A DNA stretch of 64,000 nt from Sporothrix humicola. Lineage: Eukaryota; Ascomycota; Sordariomycetes; Ophiostomatales; Ophiostomataceae. Below are positions 23,041 through 35,953 of the stretch, piece by piece (within the stretch, counting starts at the first letter, position 1; the number at the start of each line of letters is the position of its first letter). The notes beneath the pieces were generated by a model. That model was not told where the DNA came from, searched no databases, and saw only the letters and a list, made by a program, of their open reading frames with translations. The position numbers were made by a program, and so were the translations under genes. The stretch spans positions 1 to 64,000 of the forward strand of contig WNYE01000064.1 of NCBI GenBank assembly GCA_021396245.1, read 5' to 3'.

Positions 23041-26000
23041 TTTGCCGGCGAGGTTGTGATGTTTGTGAGGTTGTGAGAAACGGTGAGGGGAAGAGAAGGT
23101 GGGCGAGGCTGAAAGTGGGTGAGAAAACGACTGCCGGGGCCCGGAGTTGAAATTGGGAAAGAGAGGATGGGATAAATAGGGGAGAGAGAGCTTCTGAGAA
23201 TGGAAAGAGCGATGAAGCGACGGCGCAAGCTTAAGTAGGAAAGTGAGAACGGGATGAAGGAAGCAAGGACAGAGAATACGGGCTAGAAAGAGCGGGATAC
23301 GGGACAAGGAAAAAGAGGGCAGGAGCAGACGAGGATTTATGGAAAAGAGGGAAGGAAGGGAACGAAAGGTGGAGGCACTTCAATGGGGAATCCGTGTTTG
23401 GTGTTTGAGAGCTAAAAAAAAAAACACAACAGCAACGGTCAGCAAAAACAAGAGAAACAAGGTTCATGAGCAGGGCAGAAAACAGCCTTGGCTGGGTTTT
23501 GGAGGCGGCGGTGGTGGTGGTGAGCACTGGTGGGGAGCTAGGTTCAGGGGAAGGAAGAGGAGGGGTGAGAGGTGGGTGAGAGAGGGGTGGACACAGTGTG
23601 TGGTGGAAGCTGGGCATTGGCCAGTGGTGCGCGGCGAGCGGCAGCTGTGGAGGCGAAACGCCGCCTCCCATAGCGAAAAGGACAGAACACGGGAAGCGGC
23701 GACTGGGTTATCACCGGACTGCCAAAGTTTGTGTATATTTTATATTTGAATATATTTGAGTACGTATGTGTACGATGGTGGTTCTGCACTCTGGCACGGA
23801 AGGAGCGAGTGGCCGGAGCGCAGTATCACGGAGTATCACAGAATAAACAGCAGGAGCGGAGTTATCGTAATACGAAGAGCTCGATGTGCTCCGGCAAGCA
23901 TCTCAGGGACCCAGGGGCGCATCCTGGCTGTACACACACGTACGGTACTCCGTGCGAGGGGGCTGGCAATCACCAACAGAGCAAACACAACAAAGCCCAG
24001 ACCGACAAAACCCATCGCCAGCCAACAAAGCACTTGTGGGAAAGGGATACTCAAGAGCGCCGAGGGAGGCAGAAGACAAAGAGCTCCAACACGCAAAACA
24101 AGCAAGAGGGAAAGAGCCAACAGACGGTGTAAACTTACGCAAGCGATGCCAAGATGCGGTGTATTACTCTGTGCGATGCACGATGGAAGAAGGTGCAGAT
24201 ATGGTGAAGAAGGAAGGATGCGTCCAAAACCCTCAACCCAAAACACAGGTGCAGTATCTCAAAGGGGAAGGCTTGTCCCCACGTGCTAACAGCCTCAGCG
24301 ATCCTCAGCCTATGGGCTCTCAGCCTATGACTGCTGTTTTGGGCGATGGTCTGGCCAGACCAGCACACCGTGCCGGCCAATCAGGCGCACTATCCTGACT
24401 ACTGCACCAGCATGCGGTGAGATGAAGCCCTGCGAAGCCCTGTGCCGTGCATCGCCGTGCATCATCAATGATAACGGGGCCATCCTCATCCTTCATCCTG
24501 GGTGCCCATCACAACTTTGAGCATTCAATGCCCGTCCCAACATCGAGCATCTGAACATCCGGACATCTGAACCCTTCTGTCCAGGTGGCCGCATTTCTCC
24601 ATTCTTGCGTCAGAACTGCACAGGGTCCATCGGGAACCTAGTTTCTAGTTTTACCCTTGTTGCTACAGGCTACCAAGAGCGCAGCACCGACGCTAGTGGT
24701 GTTTTGGGAGGCATTTGTGGCTCCGTGCTCTGTTTTTAGATCTTTTTAGATCTTGCTAGCCCACAGTCCTTTTGATATGTGTCTTTTGTTTGCGAGCATT
24801 CCTGTGTAATGCGGCGACCGCGCCGGCGTTTCTTTTTCTTCGCGCACTTTACTTAGGGTTCCTCTAGCGTGTGGCCGTCCAGTGCTTTGACAATGGCGCC
24901 TGACAGGCGAGGCAGGAGCGAGTGGCTGCTGTTGCCGACGGACAATGAAAGGAAAGGGGGAGGAGAGGAAGGAGCCATTCACAATGGACAAAATATCGTT
25001 TAATTGGCATTCACTATCGCGAGAGGGTCGTTCAGTGAGACTGGAAATGCCAAAAGGGCCGCCTTCGGGGCGATCGACATTGCCGCATGTTTTGTTGCCT
25101 CTCGGCTGGCCGTTCTGCGACTCGCTTTCTGCCGCCCCTTTCCGTCTTCCGTCAATTGCAAGGTAATTACGTCGTGCGTCGTGCCTCACCCTTCACTTTT
25201 CACGGTCTGTCCGGTCCTCTCTCCATCTCTATTTTGCCCCTTTTTTCGTACCTGCATCGTTCCTTCCTTGCTTGCGAGCTTGCCGCCGCCGTCCCGCCCT
25301 ATCTCCAAGACCAAAATGGGGGGCACCACGAGAATGCTATGACGAGCATGCCCGTATTGAAGCAAACTTAGCTACTAGCGCCCTTAATTCAGCACTTTAT
25401 CCCTTTCACGGCACTCGTATTGCCTCCACCGTTGGACGGCAACGCCTCCTGCCCGTGGCCATTCTGTATCCAGCCCTGTTCCTGCCTCTCAGCAGCTAGC
25501 CCACCGAGTCCACTCTTCCAGGCACAGCCCCCTTTTCCTTTTTTTGACTTCTGACGACCGAACCACAGCCCCACGGATATTTCCACTTCCTGGCGTCGTT
25601 CTTTTTTTACTTCTAGAGCAATGCTCATGCTTGCTTTTGTTTCCCAATTAGGAACTGGTGCGATGGCCAATAGATCTGACAATGAAGGGAAAGGCGTGAA
25701 GAAATGACGATGCAGTCGATGAATGGAAAATGTGAGAGATGACAGCTAGCGGAAGATGGCAAATGTGGAGATTGAAGGCGTATGGAATACGGCGGAGACC
25801 GTATGAGGACAAAGAGGCGATGTTGTCAATGAGACGAGAGCCAACAACCTATTCCTGCGAGGCAAATTCATTGTAAATAACTGGGCACTTACACAAGGCT
25901 GATGGTGGAAGGATCTGAGAGACATCGGACGAAAACAAATGGAATACTGACGATAAAATTATAGTAAGTAATATTGGTTTTGTGGTTTTTTCTTTTTTTT

Positions 26001-26226
26001 TTTTATTATGATAATAATATAAATTAGAATTCAAACTGAAAATCAAAAGGTAAGTTTATTTATTGAAAAAAAGAAAACAGAAGGGATTCACACCTTGGTC
26101 AACAGAAAATAAAATGAGAGCACAATATAACATATAATTAAAAATCTAGAGACAAAAATGAAGGTCAAGTTGAATGTGAAAGGGTTGTGTGCTCTGTAAA
26201 AGTTGAGCCAGAAAAAAATTGACAAC
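23041..26226. other. Intergenic region upstream of GFA1
   Basis: The first ~550 bp are CT-rich on the minus strand and are likely GFA1 leader and promoter. Beyond ~23700 the sequence has no supported gene. Short ORFs at 23756-24398 and 25000-25500 lack coding composition. Small direct repeats of the type CATCTGAACATCCGGACATC occur near 24545-24575. The stretch 25950-26160 is strongly AT-rich. Confidence 0.55.
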
Positions 26227-26247
26227 AAAAAAAAACCAAAAAGAAAA
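26227..26247 (-). terminator. Pol III terminator for tRNA-Ser
   Basis: On the minus strand the tRNA 3' end is followed within two bases by four T, then five T, then nine T. Runs of four or more T are the standard Pol III stop signal; three in series make readthrough unlikely. Confidence 0.8.
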
Positions 26248-26248
26248 T

Positions 26249-26329
26249 CGACAAGAAAGGGATTCGAACCCTCGCTCCCGAAGGAACGGGCTTAGCAGGC
26301 CCGCGCGTTAACCACTCCGCCATCTTGCC
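26249..26329 (-). tRNA. tRNA-Ser(GCT)
   Basis: An 81-nt cloverleaf is readable on the minus strand. The acceptor arm GGCAAGA pairs with TCTTGTC (one G-U). The D arm contains AGTGGTTAA. The anticodon stem CGGGC/GCCCG closes the loop CTGCTAA, giving anticodon GCT, which reads AGC/AGU serine codons. The long variable arm (TTCCTTCGGGA) marks a class II tRNA, as expected for serine. The T arm holds GGTTCGAATCC. No intron is present. It lies about 600 bp downstream of the CFEM gene's stop codon and is independent of its neighbours. Confidence 0.95.
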
Positions 26330-26943
26330 TTTTGCTTGCTTATTGCTTGCTAGTTGAAAATTTTGGATCACTACTAACACTAAATAGCACAGTCCGCTGG
26401 ACTATCGGTAGCTCTTTCCCCACCAAAGCTGTAGTATTACGTCGTACCTGCCTTCTCTCCCCTTTCGTTTTTATCTCTCTGTGTTTTTCATGCCGCGCAA
26501 CTCCAAGTACAGTTTAACCCTTCCCTGACATCGTCAACCATCGCTTTCGACGCCCACGGTTTTCAGCCCATTACTTACTGAGTTTCAACATGCCAAAACG
26601 ATCGGACGAACACGCGACTGCCACGCGTTTGCGGCACGAGATGGCAGGGCTGATAGCTCTCCCGACACGTGCACGCTGATACGACATATCAAGCTTTTAC
26701 ATCTCGATATACGTCGTATTCTACGAGTCGTTGTGACATCCATCAAACATACGGCAGACATTGTCAAGACAGGAATTCACGGGCTGAGTATTCAGTGATG
26801 AACACGCATCTATTATGGATTAAATTAAGGATAAAGAAAAAAGGTATGTATAGAAAGTATGAGAAAAGAAAAAAGGCCAGGAAAGAAAGCCGACTAACAC
26901 CCAAAGATCATGTTCATCATGTCCATCAAAACCAGCGACTACT
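26330..26943. other. Spacer between the tRNA and the CFEM gene
   Basis: It includes the 5' flank of the tRNA and the 3' flank of the CFEM gene. No ORF with coding character was seen. Confidence 0.6.
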
Positions 26944-27178
26944 TTACAGCATGATGGCAGCCAGCAGGGTGCCGAAGAAGACGCTGACAACGGCGAGCGA
27001 GCCACGGCTGGCGGCAGCAGTGACAACGGTCGTGGGGTTGGTGGCGTACGAAGTGGTAGCCGACCCGCCCGAGGTACCGTTGTTGTTGCCAGTGTCGCCA
27101 CCAGAGGTGCCGTTGTTGGAGCCGCTGCCCGAACCGCAGTCACTGCCGCTGCAGCTGCCAGAGCCAGAGCCAGAGCCA

Positions 27179-27225
<47 letters not shown>

Positions 27226-27253
27226 AGAGCCAGAGCCAGAGCCCGAGCCCGAG

Positions 27254-27290
<37 letters not shown>

Positions 27291-30102
27291 CGGAACCAGA
27301 GCCAGAGCCAGAGCCAGAGCCGGAGCCGGAGCCGGAGCCAGAGCCGGAGCCGGAACCGCTGCCGGAGCCGCTGCCAGATCCAGAGCCGCTGCCCGAGCCC
27401 GAGCCGGAGCCAGAGCCCGAACCGCTGCCAGAGCCACCCGAGCCGCCAGTGGGGGCAGGGGACTCAGAGATGGGGCAGACGGTGGTGGTCACCGAGTAGG
27501 TGATGGTGGTCACGTGGCCGACAGGGCAGTCAGTGACGGTGGGCGCGCACGACAGGATCGTGGACGTCGTGGTGGAGTAGATGGTCGAGGTGGTGTAGCC
27601 CGACGAGGGAACGGCCGAGGCCGAGGCCGAGACGGAAGCAGGAGTCGACGAGGGCTGCGAGCCAGAGCCCGAGGCGGAGCCGGTGGGGCCACCGCAGCCG
27701 CTGGCAGACACGCAGTTGCAGACAGAGCTGACCTTGGCCAGGACGTCCAGACCGACGGCGATGCCGCAACCGCCAACGACACAGTTGACGGCGGCGTTCT
27801 GGATGGGACCGGCATTGGCGCACTGGCAGTTGTAGTCACCAGCAACACAGCCGGCGTTTGTGACAGCAGCAGACTCGATGCAAGCGGTGGCGCACGTGGG
27901 CACAGCCGAGATCTGGGCGGCGCAGGGAGTGCAAGGGCCAGTAGGGACCGAGGCGCTGGCCGAGGCGGAGGCAGAGGCAGAAGCCGAGACCGACGCAGGG
28001 GTCGACGAGGGCTGCGAGCCAGAGCCCGAGGCAGAGCCGGTAGGGCCACCGCAGCCGCTGGTCGAGACGCAGTTGCACACAGCGCTGACGCTGGAGAGCA
28101 CATCCAGACCGACAGCAAAGCCGCAGTCACCGAGAACGCAGTTGACGGCAGCGTTCTGGATGGGACCGGCATTGGCGCACTGGCAGTTGTAGTCACCAGC
28201 AACACAGCCAGCGTTCGTCACAGCGGCGGACTCAATGCAGGCAGTGGCGCAGGTCGGCACGGCCGAGATCTGGGGAGCGCAAGGCGTGCAAGGGCCGCTG
28301 GGGACGACGCTGCCAGAGGGCGAAGCGCTGGCCGAAGCAGAGGCAGAGGCCGAAGCCGAGTTGGAGGCGGGGACCGACGAGGGAACCGACGACGGCGAGC
28401 CAGAGGCCGAGGGGCCGCCGCAGCCGCTAGCCGACACGCAGTCGCACACCGACGAGACGGCAGGGAGGACCTGGAGGGCGGTATCAAAGCCGCAACCGCC
28501 AACAACGCAGTTGATGGCAGCGTTCTGGATAACACCAGCGTTGGCGCACTGGCAGGAGAAATCGCCAAAAACGCAACCAGCGTCGGTGACGGCGGCAGAG
28601 TTGATGCAGTCCGTAGCGCAAGCAGGGACGGCAGTGATCTCAGCGGCGCAGTTGGTGCAGACGGGGGTAGCCGAGACGGAGGCCGAGGGAGAGCCAGAGT
28701 TCGAGATAGGGGCAGAGGAAGAAGCAACCGAAGCTGAAACGCTGGGCGAAGCGGAGGCGCTGGCGGAGGCGCTGGCAGAGGCAGAGACGGAGGCAGGGAC
28801 CGACGACGAGCCCGAAGGGGAGGCAGAAGCACCACCGCAGCCGCTGGCCGACACGCAGTCGCACACCGACGAGACGGCAGGGAGGACCTGGAGGGCGGTA
28901 TCAAAGCCGCAGCCACCGACAACACAGTTGATGGCGGCGTTCTGGATAACACCGGCGTTGGCACACTGGCATGAGAAATCGCCGAAAGCGCAACCGGCAT
29001 TTGTAACAGCGGCAGAGTTGATGCAGTCCGTAGCGCAAGCAGGGACGGCAGTGACCTCGGCCTCACAGTTGCTGCAGACAGGAGTGGGAGGGGCCGAGAT
29101 GGAGGCAGAGGCCGAAGCCTGGGCCGAGGAGGAACCGGCCTCAGCAGAGGACGAGGCCTGGGCAGACGACGAGCCGGCCTCGGCGGAGGAAGAGGCAGCA
29201 ACCGACGACGAAGCCTCCTCAGAGCAGGACTCAGAGGCAGAGGCAGAAGCGGAAGCGGAGGCGCTGGCAGAGGCAGAAGCGGAGGCAGAGACGGAGGCAG
29301 GGACCGACGACGAGCCCGAGGGGGAGGCAGAAGCACCACCACAGCCGCTGGCCGAGACACAATCGCAGACGGACGAAACAGCTGGCAGGACCTGGAGGGC
29401 GGTATCAAAGCCGCAGCCACCGATAACACAGTTGATGGCGGCGTTCTGAATAACGCCGGCATTGTCGCACTGGCACGAGAAGTCGCCAAAGACGCAGCCG
29501 GCGTCGGTCACGGCGGCAGAGTTGATGCAATCAGTGGCACAGGCGGGCACAGCAGTGACCTCGGCCTCACAATTGGAGCACACGGGGGTGGCGGGAGCCG
29601 AGACGGAAGCCGAAGCAGAAGGCACCGACGAGGGAGGAGCAGCCGAGGACGAGGGGACGGACGAAAGAGCCGACGAAGGCGAGGCCGGGGCGGACGAGGG
29701 AGCAGACGAAGAAGCAGCCGACGACGAGGCGGGGGCCGACGAAGGGACAGACGAAGGGACGGACGAAGGAGGAGCCGACGAGGCGGCGGCGTTGCAGCCG
29801 TTGGTGGTGACGCAGGAGCAGACGGAGCTCACGGCCGGCAGCACATCGACGGCGGTGGCGAAGCCACAGGCACCAACGACACAGTTAAGGGCGGCATTCT
29901 GGATGGCAGCAGCGTTCTCGCACTGGCAGGGGTAATTGGCGTCGGCGCAGCCAGCGTTGGTGACGGCGGCCGAGACGATACAGCTTGTGGCACAGGCGGG
30001 CACAGCGGCAATGGAGGCCGAGCACAGGTCGCAGGCAGGCGGCGTGATGTCCTGAGCCATGACGCTGATGCCCATGAGGGCGGCAAGCATAAACGACTTC
30101 AT
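26944..30102 (-). CDS. Six-CFEM-domain GPI-anchored cell-surface protein
   Basis: This single exon of 1052 residues begins with a signal peptide (MKSFMLAALMGISVMAQ). Six CFEM domains follow at about 20-105, 170-255, 340-420, 480-557, 604-680 and 722-800. Each has eight cysteines in the CFEM spacing, including a CQC pair. Ser/Ala/Pro-rich linkers separate them. A Ser-Gly dipeptide tract (about 884-980) precedes an Asn/Thr-rich stalk and a C-terminal hydrophobic GPI signal (SLAVVSVFFGTLLAAIML). CFEM proteins bind haem through an Asp in D-[YF]-x-C-x-C and serve in haem/iron uptake, adhesion or host interaction. Domains 2-6 keep this Asp (GDFSCQC or GDYNCQC); domain 1 has Asn (ANYPCQC). The location is wall or outer plasma membrane. 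Haem relay is inferred from multi-CFEM yeast proteins. Confidence 0.93.
27160..27440 (-). repeat. Hexanucleotide array coding (Ser-Gly)n
   Basis: This array alternates GAGCCC, GAGCCA and GAGCCG units on the plus strand, coding Ser-Gly dipeptides on the minus strand inside the CFEM gene. The 6-bp unit keeps the frame when units are gained or lost, so length variation between strains is expected. Confidence 0.9.
27690..29600 (-). repeat. Tandem CFEM-domain units within one gene
   Basis: Five similar stretches of about 240-260 bp sit near 29340-29590, 28840-29080, 28430-28665, 28060-28295 and 27700-27940. Units 2-4 resemble each other most and so do units 5-6, including blocks of unbroken identity such as the segment coding DTALQVLPAVSSVC. 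This points to stepwise duplication or gene conversion. Confidence 0.8.
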
Positions 30103-33100
30103 GATGGGTTTGTCTTGGAGCTTGAATTGGTGGATTGGAGAGGGAAGAGTGGAGGGTCTTTTTCAAAAAACGAGTGACTGTTTTATTTTTGATATAAAAA
30201 TAAAACTGGAAGGATGAACACAACAAACTTCTCTTTTGTCGAGTCAGGCTGCCGATCCGGGGGGAAGACAAGGATAGCGAAGCAAGAGGAGCAACAAGAG
30301 GACCAAAAGGCAAAAAAAGAAGCACGCCACGGGCCTGGCCTTCTTATATGCAATGCATCTACGGTTGTGGCCGGTGCGGCCAGTCTGGCCCACGGGGATG
30401 GGGATGGGGATAGGATGGGGGCTACGATCATCCCTCATCCCTCTTCCCCTCGAAAAAATACTGGGTACTTTTTTTTGTTCCTGTTATTGTTCTTGCTTTC
30501 CTTTCTTCTCGCTCGCGTCTTCCGTGTCATCCACCACCACATGCAATGGAGACAAGCATCCCAACCGTCGGCGAACCCCAGAAGAAGCGGGGAAATGTGG
30601 TCTGGGTCTGGGCCAGTTGATGCTAGCAGGGGAGACAGGGAAGACGGGAAAGGGCAGGGGGGTTGAGGGAACGACAGGAAGGAAGGGCATGGCAGGCGGC
30701 TGGAACGGATGGAGAATGACTCGCTCGTGAAGACATTAGACGACATCTCCAGGGGGTGGGAAACCAAGATGGGTGTACCAGGGGCGTGTAGTTTTTGTGC
30801 ACGACTCTCTTGGGAAGTTGGGAGCAGCAATACGACATTGGCTCGTTGTTCTCCAAGCAGGATGAAGAGGTCCTTGGCCACAGTGTGGAACGCCTCAAAA
30901 GCCTCAAAGCTTGCTGTTTGTTGGTCTGTTTTAGTGAACGACTCGCGCACGTAAAAAAGGTGGAGGTGGAGGACGACGTTGAGAAAGGTGTGGATATGTC
31001 GTTGTCGAAAGTCTGGAGAGACATATGGAGGACCAATATCACGGTGGAGTGGCTGACCCTTGCTTTGGACTCGCCGCCCATTGGGTCACGGAGCAGAGAC
31101 AAAATGGCAAAAAGTCGAATTTTTTGCATGCCTCCAGGCCCACAACGTTGCTTTTTGCTCCTTTCCGTGGTCTTTTTTTCTCATTGTCTTGCTTGTTGTT
31201 GCTTTTCTCCTTTCTCCTCACGGTGCCCTCCTCCACAGCTAAAAGGTCCCAAATTGGCAGCCGGACGACCTGCCCAATCCGGAGTGGCCATGCCGGGGGA
31301 GGCAGGGAAGCTGCACCAAATTGCTTTTTGCTTTCTTTTTCTTTGCAGCCTCCCTCCTCATTTGTTCTTTTGCTGCTCTTGTTATTTGTTCTGCTTTCCT
31401 TCCTTTTCTGTCTCTTAGACGCCTGGTCATGCACGCTTACTGCAGTCTACGCCGTATTCGTCCTGGTTGCTTCTACTTGTTGACGTCCTGCTATCCCGTT
31501 TTACGAGATATCACATGTTTTTGCCGTGAAAGGTCCTTTTCACGATTTCGCCGAAGGGCAGGAACAGTTCATGATACGATGGTGAGTAAAGCACATACTC
31601 TTCGTATGTGTGGCCATGCTTTCTTCTTGATGCTTCGGTATGTGTGTCTTACCTCTTTGGCATGCCTCGTTATCCGCATTGGTGCATGAGAGGCAATCTT
31701 GTTTGCTGTTTCGAGTGCTTCTAGCTTTGAAGACGGCTTTGAGGAGATGGAGAATTTCCATGTATTCCGCACATGGCACCAAAAGGCGACCGGCGTGCAA
31801 GTAGGCACTGTTTCTCCTGTTTTTTTCTACGCCCAATGCGCTATTCTACGTCCTTAACTCCACCGTTTGCTTTTCTTCTTTGCTGCCATGAGGTTAGCAC
31901 TGACCCGGTCGTTGGGTTTCTCAGTCCCCTCCATTCTGCCTTGTCATACAAGTGTAGTTAAAGCATTGAAGTATTGAATTATTGAATTATTGAAATACGC
32001 GGCCGTTGCAAACAAGATTTTAGAAAGTCCTCATTTTTGTGATGAGAGAAAACCGGGCTCGCCATGTGGGTGTTGTTGCTCTTTGTGCTCGGAAAACGGC
32101 GTGCTTTTGGGGGCTGCGCGTCTTGCCTGTTCTTTGAATTCGAGAACAATAATAGTGCCAAACAAAGTACGAAGTCCTGGCCGTCTACCGTTGCAAAGTC
32201 ACCATACGAGTATATTTTCTCCGTCCCATCTGCTATTGGACCAGGGGCCAGTCATATCCCATGCGGGATCGATGTTATGCTGGTCCTCTTTTCTGATCCT
32301 CTTCTTGATCCTCTTTTTTGACAATTGTTCGCCTCTTTGCCCTCTTTCCCCTCACTTTTCAAAGTCGTTTGAATTTTCGACCCCCTTTTTTAAGAAATTG
32401 TCCACCTCCATCCCCATCTTTTGCTCCCCTTTCCCTTGCCAGTCGAGCCCTTTCCCTCAGGTTTATTTCAGCGAGAAGTGTGCCTTGTGTGCCTTTGTTG
32501 GCCTGGATTTTTCTATTTCCCTCTGGAGATTCCATGTTAGCGCCGTCTTTACTTGTGGGTGTGCCACTGGCTTTTTTATTTTTACTCGGGATCAATCAAG
32601 CCGGTCTTGTTGTTTAAAATGGACGCCGTAGTGAATACGGAAGGCAAGCAAAAACGGTGGAGGGAGAAAAACAGAATGCCCTTCACTATCATTGGTGACA
32701 ATTCCCCTGTTCATTTCTCGATTTCCCCTGTTTATCCCTTCCTAGCCTCTTCCTGAGGGTGGTATCCCGTTGTATTCGAGGTGCTTTAGCTGCCTGCTTG
32801 CCTGCCCTATCCAGGACCTGCACCGACTTTCCTATGCCCTTTGCATATTTTGTTTGCATACGCTTCTTTGCTCTTACTCGCCCTTTTGGAGATGAGGTTG
32901 GGATGAGAAGTTCAAGGTGGTGTGTTCATGGTTCCCCAGACTGGGTATTTGGGCCACACACCCCTCCTTCCGGGTTCTGCAATTCTTTCCTCGAAATAAT
33001 TCCGCCGGCAGTAGTGGGCTGAGGCAAATGACTCGAGAGGTGCGGAGGGGTGAGGTAAGAAAGAATAGACGAAAGATGCTTGGGGCGTACTTATACGTAT

Positions 33101-35953
33101 AAACGTCTTCACATCGTGAAGATACTTGCGTCGTCCGCCGGAATCAGAGTGAGATGCTTGTCCCTCCAGCAAACGGAAAAGAACAAAAAAGAACAAAAAA
33201 ACCGTGCCACCGTGCCGCATAAGCTTTTAGCCTCACCCTCCCTCCATCTCTTTGCTGTCTCTCTTCAGTCTTCACAGTCTGACTTCTTTCGTTCCTTCAG
33301 TCAAAACCACCCCGGTTCGGTGCCATCGTCTGGGTAGCGTTGCAACCTCAAGCCTCATTTGGTTATGAAAAGCGGGGATGGGCTCCAATGCACAATGCTT
33401 CTTCACATGCTTGGGACTGGGGTGGCTTCTTTGACTGAATAGAGTTCGTGAAGGTTTCCTCTTCAAAGCGTCGACGACGTGAGGAGGCCTGGAAATATGT
33501 GGACTTTTAGGTGGATTTGGTGGATTTTGGGCAACTTTGGCGGGCTTTTTTGTGAGGGATGGGGCCGGAAAGCCGGGCGGGGGAGGCGCAAAACAAACAA
33601 AGAGGATGCTGGAAAAGAAGACCAGGAAAGCCAGGGAAAGCAGAAAAAAGAAGAAGAAACAAGAAAAGGTTCGATGGAAAAAAAGAAAGCAAGTGCAAAA
33701 GACCCAACGCAAGGCCCAAAAGACGAAGGAAAAAGCAAATAAAAGCGCGTCAGATCGAGAAACCTAAACACGAAGTGGCTGAAAAGAGTTAACAAGATTC
33801 AAAAGAGGGTGGGTCGCTCGGCTAATATTCAAAAAGCCTCTGGGTGAGGGTTAGAGAAAGAAAAAGCTTGTGACAATATCCCGATTGGTAATTGGGCGAT
33901 TGGACAATTGAACAACTGAACAACTGAGCAATTGAGGCTGTTCTGATTTTGACTTCACGATCATAACATTTTGTCGATGCAACAGCGATACCAATTGCTC
34001 GACCATTGAGCATCGATCGACACAAATTGATCTTCACAAAGCTGTCAAAAGGGATGGGCATAAGGGACTGATTGTCGTCTGAAAAAAACTCTAAATAGTA
34101 ACGGATAATAAACGGACGGGCGCGACGGATGGCGAGACCTGGATGGAAGGCACGAAGAAGCACCTGCCCTGGCTACAACAGTTTGCTCGCCTTGCTCCCT
34201 GGGGTGTCTGGAGAGAAAAAGTTAACAAGAAGGAAAAAAGATGGGCGCTCGATCGGCTGTTACGCAGGTGGCGTTTTGCGGTGGCGCCCGAAGCCAGTGT
34301 CGAAATAGCCAGGAACAAGAACATCCTCTCACATCTCTCACACAACCACCACCAAAAAGACGACAATCACGGGCCAGCATTCCCCAGATTCAGTTTTTTC
34401 TTTGCACGTTTGGCCTCGGCGATGCATGCGGGGAAGGGGAAGGTGGTCCGCCGCTAGCCCCCAGTTTGGGCAAGTGCGGTGGGCTGCGAAGTGGTGTAAG
34501 TGGGAACATGCAAGAATGGGAAGGAGCGCACAGGCGCGCCGGTGTGGGGAGTGAGAGTGTGGGAAGGAGCGGTGCAAGTACAAGTGCGAGTGCAAGTGCT
34601 GTTGGCTGTTGGGCTGTCTTCTCATAGGCGGAGAATCGTGAGCGGAAGGAGCTCCGACCAGAGTTAAAATGCAGTAACAGCTTACTTCCTGAGAGACAGC
34701 AGGAAAAAAAACGTAAGAGGAGGTACTTTTTAGGCCTGGAGGTGCAGCTGCAGGCGATACGAGTGTGATGAGGGGGGAAAGCAAGTAATATGTTCCTTGC
34801 AGCGACAGCACAAAGAAAGAGAGGCAAAAGAGGCTACAAACCGAAATCCATCTACGCGATGCCACTATAAATCAATATTTCGAGCAAAGAGGAAATCCAT
34901 TGTCGATCCTTCTGTATTGAAGGTGAAAAAGACCGAGAAGACTCGAGCATGTGCGTCGGGCATGCGGTCGAGTAATTGTCCGGAGGCTGTAAGTCTTCAG
35001 TGTCTGTTGATGTGAATGTTGGAGCTTCAATATCAAAAGAGACAGAGCTTTTGAGACAGTACGGGATAGAATTGACAGAAGCGGTCAAGCAGAGACATTG
35101 ACAGCTCTTCACGCAACTTTATGATGAACTGTTGTGCAGCGTGTTATTTGCCTCCACCAGCGACGGGCCGCAGGCAGGGAGAAGAAAGTCTATTTGCAAA
35201 GTAATACTCCGTACTTTGTCCATACCGAGAAGAGGCCAAGAAATAGAGAGAGAGAAAAGTGAGGCCATCTGGTTTTTCCTCTTTCGTCTCCATTAACTGC
35301 AGTCCAAATGCAGTCTACCTGCAGCCAGCCTTTCTACGCTCGCAACTTCTTCTCTTTTGGTTCTAAACTGTGTCTCCAAACGGTACCCACACAACTGTCA
35401 CGAGTCGAGAACCTGTTAGGAAGCATAACCAGCCAGTATTGGCAGAGGTCATTCAGCATGACTAGGACAGATGCCCAGGTGCCCAGAACGAGGGGACAAA
35501 AAGAAAAAGCATGTCGAGCTAGGTTTAAAATTACGGAGCACGCATGGAGGGTTGCGTCGCGTCGGACGCCGATCAAAAGGGCTGTCAACTGGAATAACCT
35601 TTGGTTGGGCTTTTTGTGACATTGCCTGCAAGTTCTGTCTGTACGAGTATCTGATTGTGCGATTGTGCGCTGATCAGTTTATTTTTGGCCTCTGGCCTTT
35701 TTCGATTTTGATTTTTCCTCTTGTATGTTGGCAAATATTCCCCCTTAATTTCATTTGCATCAAATTTGTGTGTTGTAAACTCGCCACCATCATCAAAGTC
35801 TTTGCCTCCTTTTCGTCCGTCTTGCTCCGCCTCGTCGTCAAGAGCAGATTGTCGACTCCGACGGGCAAAGATGTTTCCATTCTTCAGATTCTGACAACAA
35901 TATTGTGCTTTATGACAATTAGTAGGTGGAAAAGGACTCCCCAGACGGGAATT
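30103..35953. other. Gene-poor region upstream of the CFEM gene
   Basis: No gene is supported. The CFEM promoter occupies the left end. The rest has short ORFs without coding composition. Simple direct repeats (ATTGAATT) occur near 31965-31995 and (AACAACTGA) near 33905-33930. No transposase, reverse transcriptase or tRNA signature was seen. Confidence 0.5.
30341..30350 (-). promoter_or_regulatory. Candidate TATA box, CFEM gene
   Basis: CATATAAGAA on the minus strand lies about 240 bp upstream of the CFEM start codon, suitable for a TATA element with a ~200-nt leader. It is a motif match only. Confidence 0.4.

Noticed and set aside
28218..29489. Long ORFs (over 400 residues) in other frames across the CFEM gene
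   Set aside because: They follow from the repetitive GC-rich CFEM units and linkers; the products are Glu/Ala- or Pro/Leu/Arg-rich repeats.
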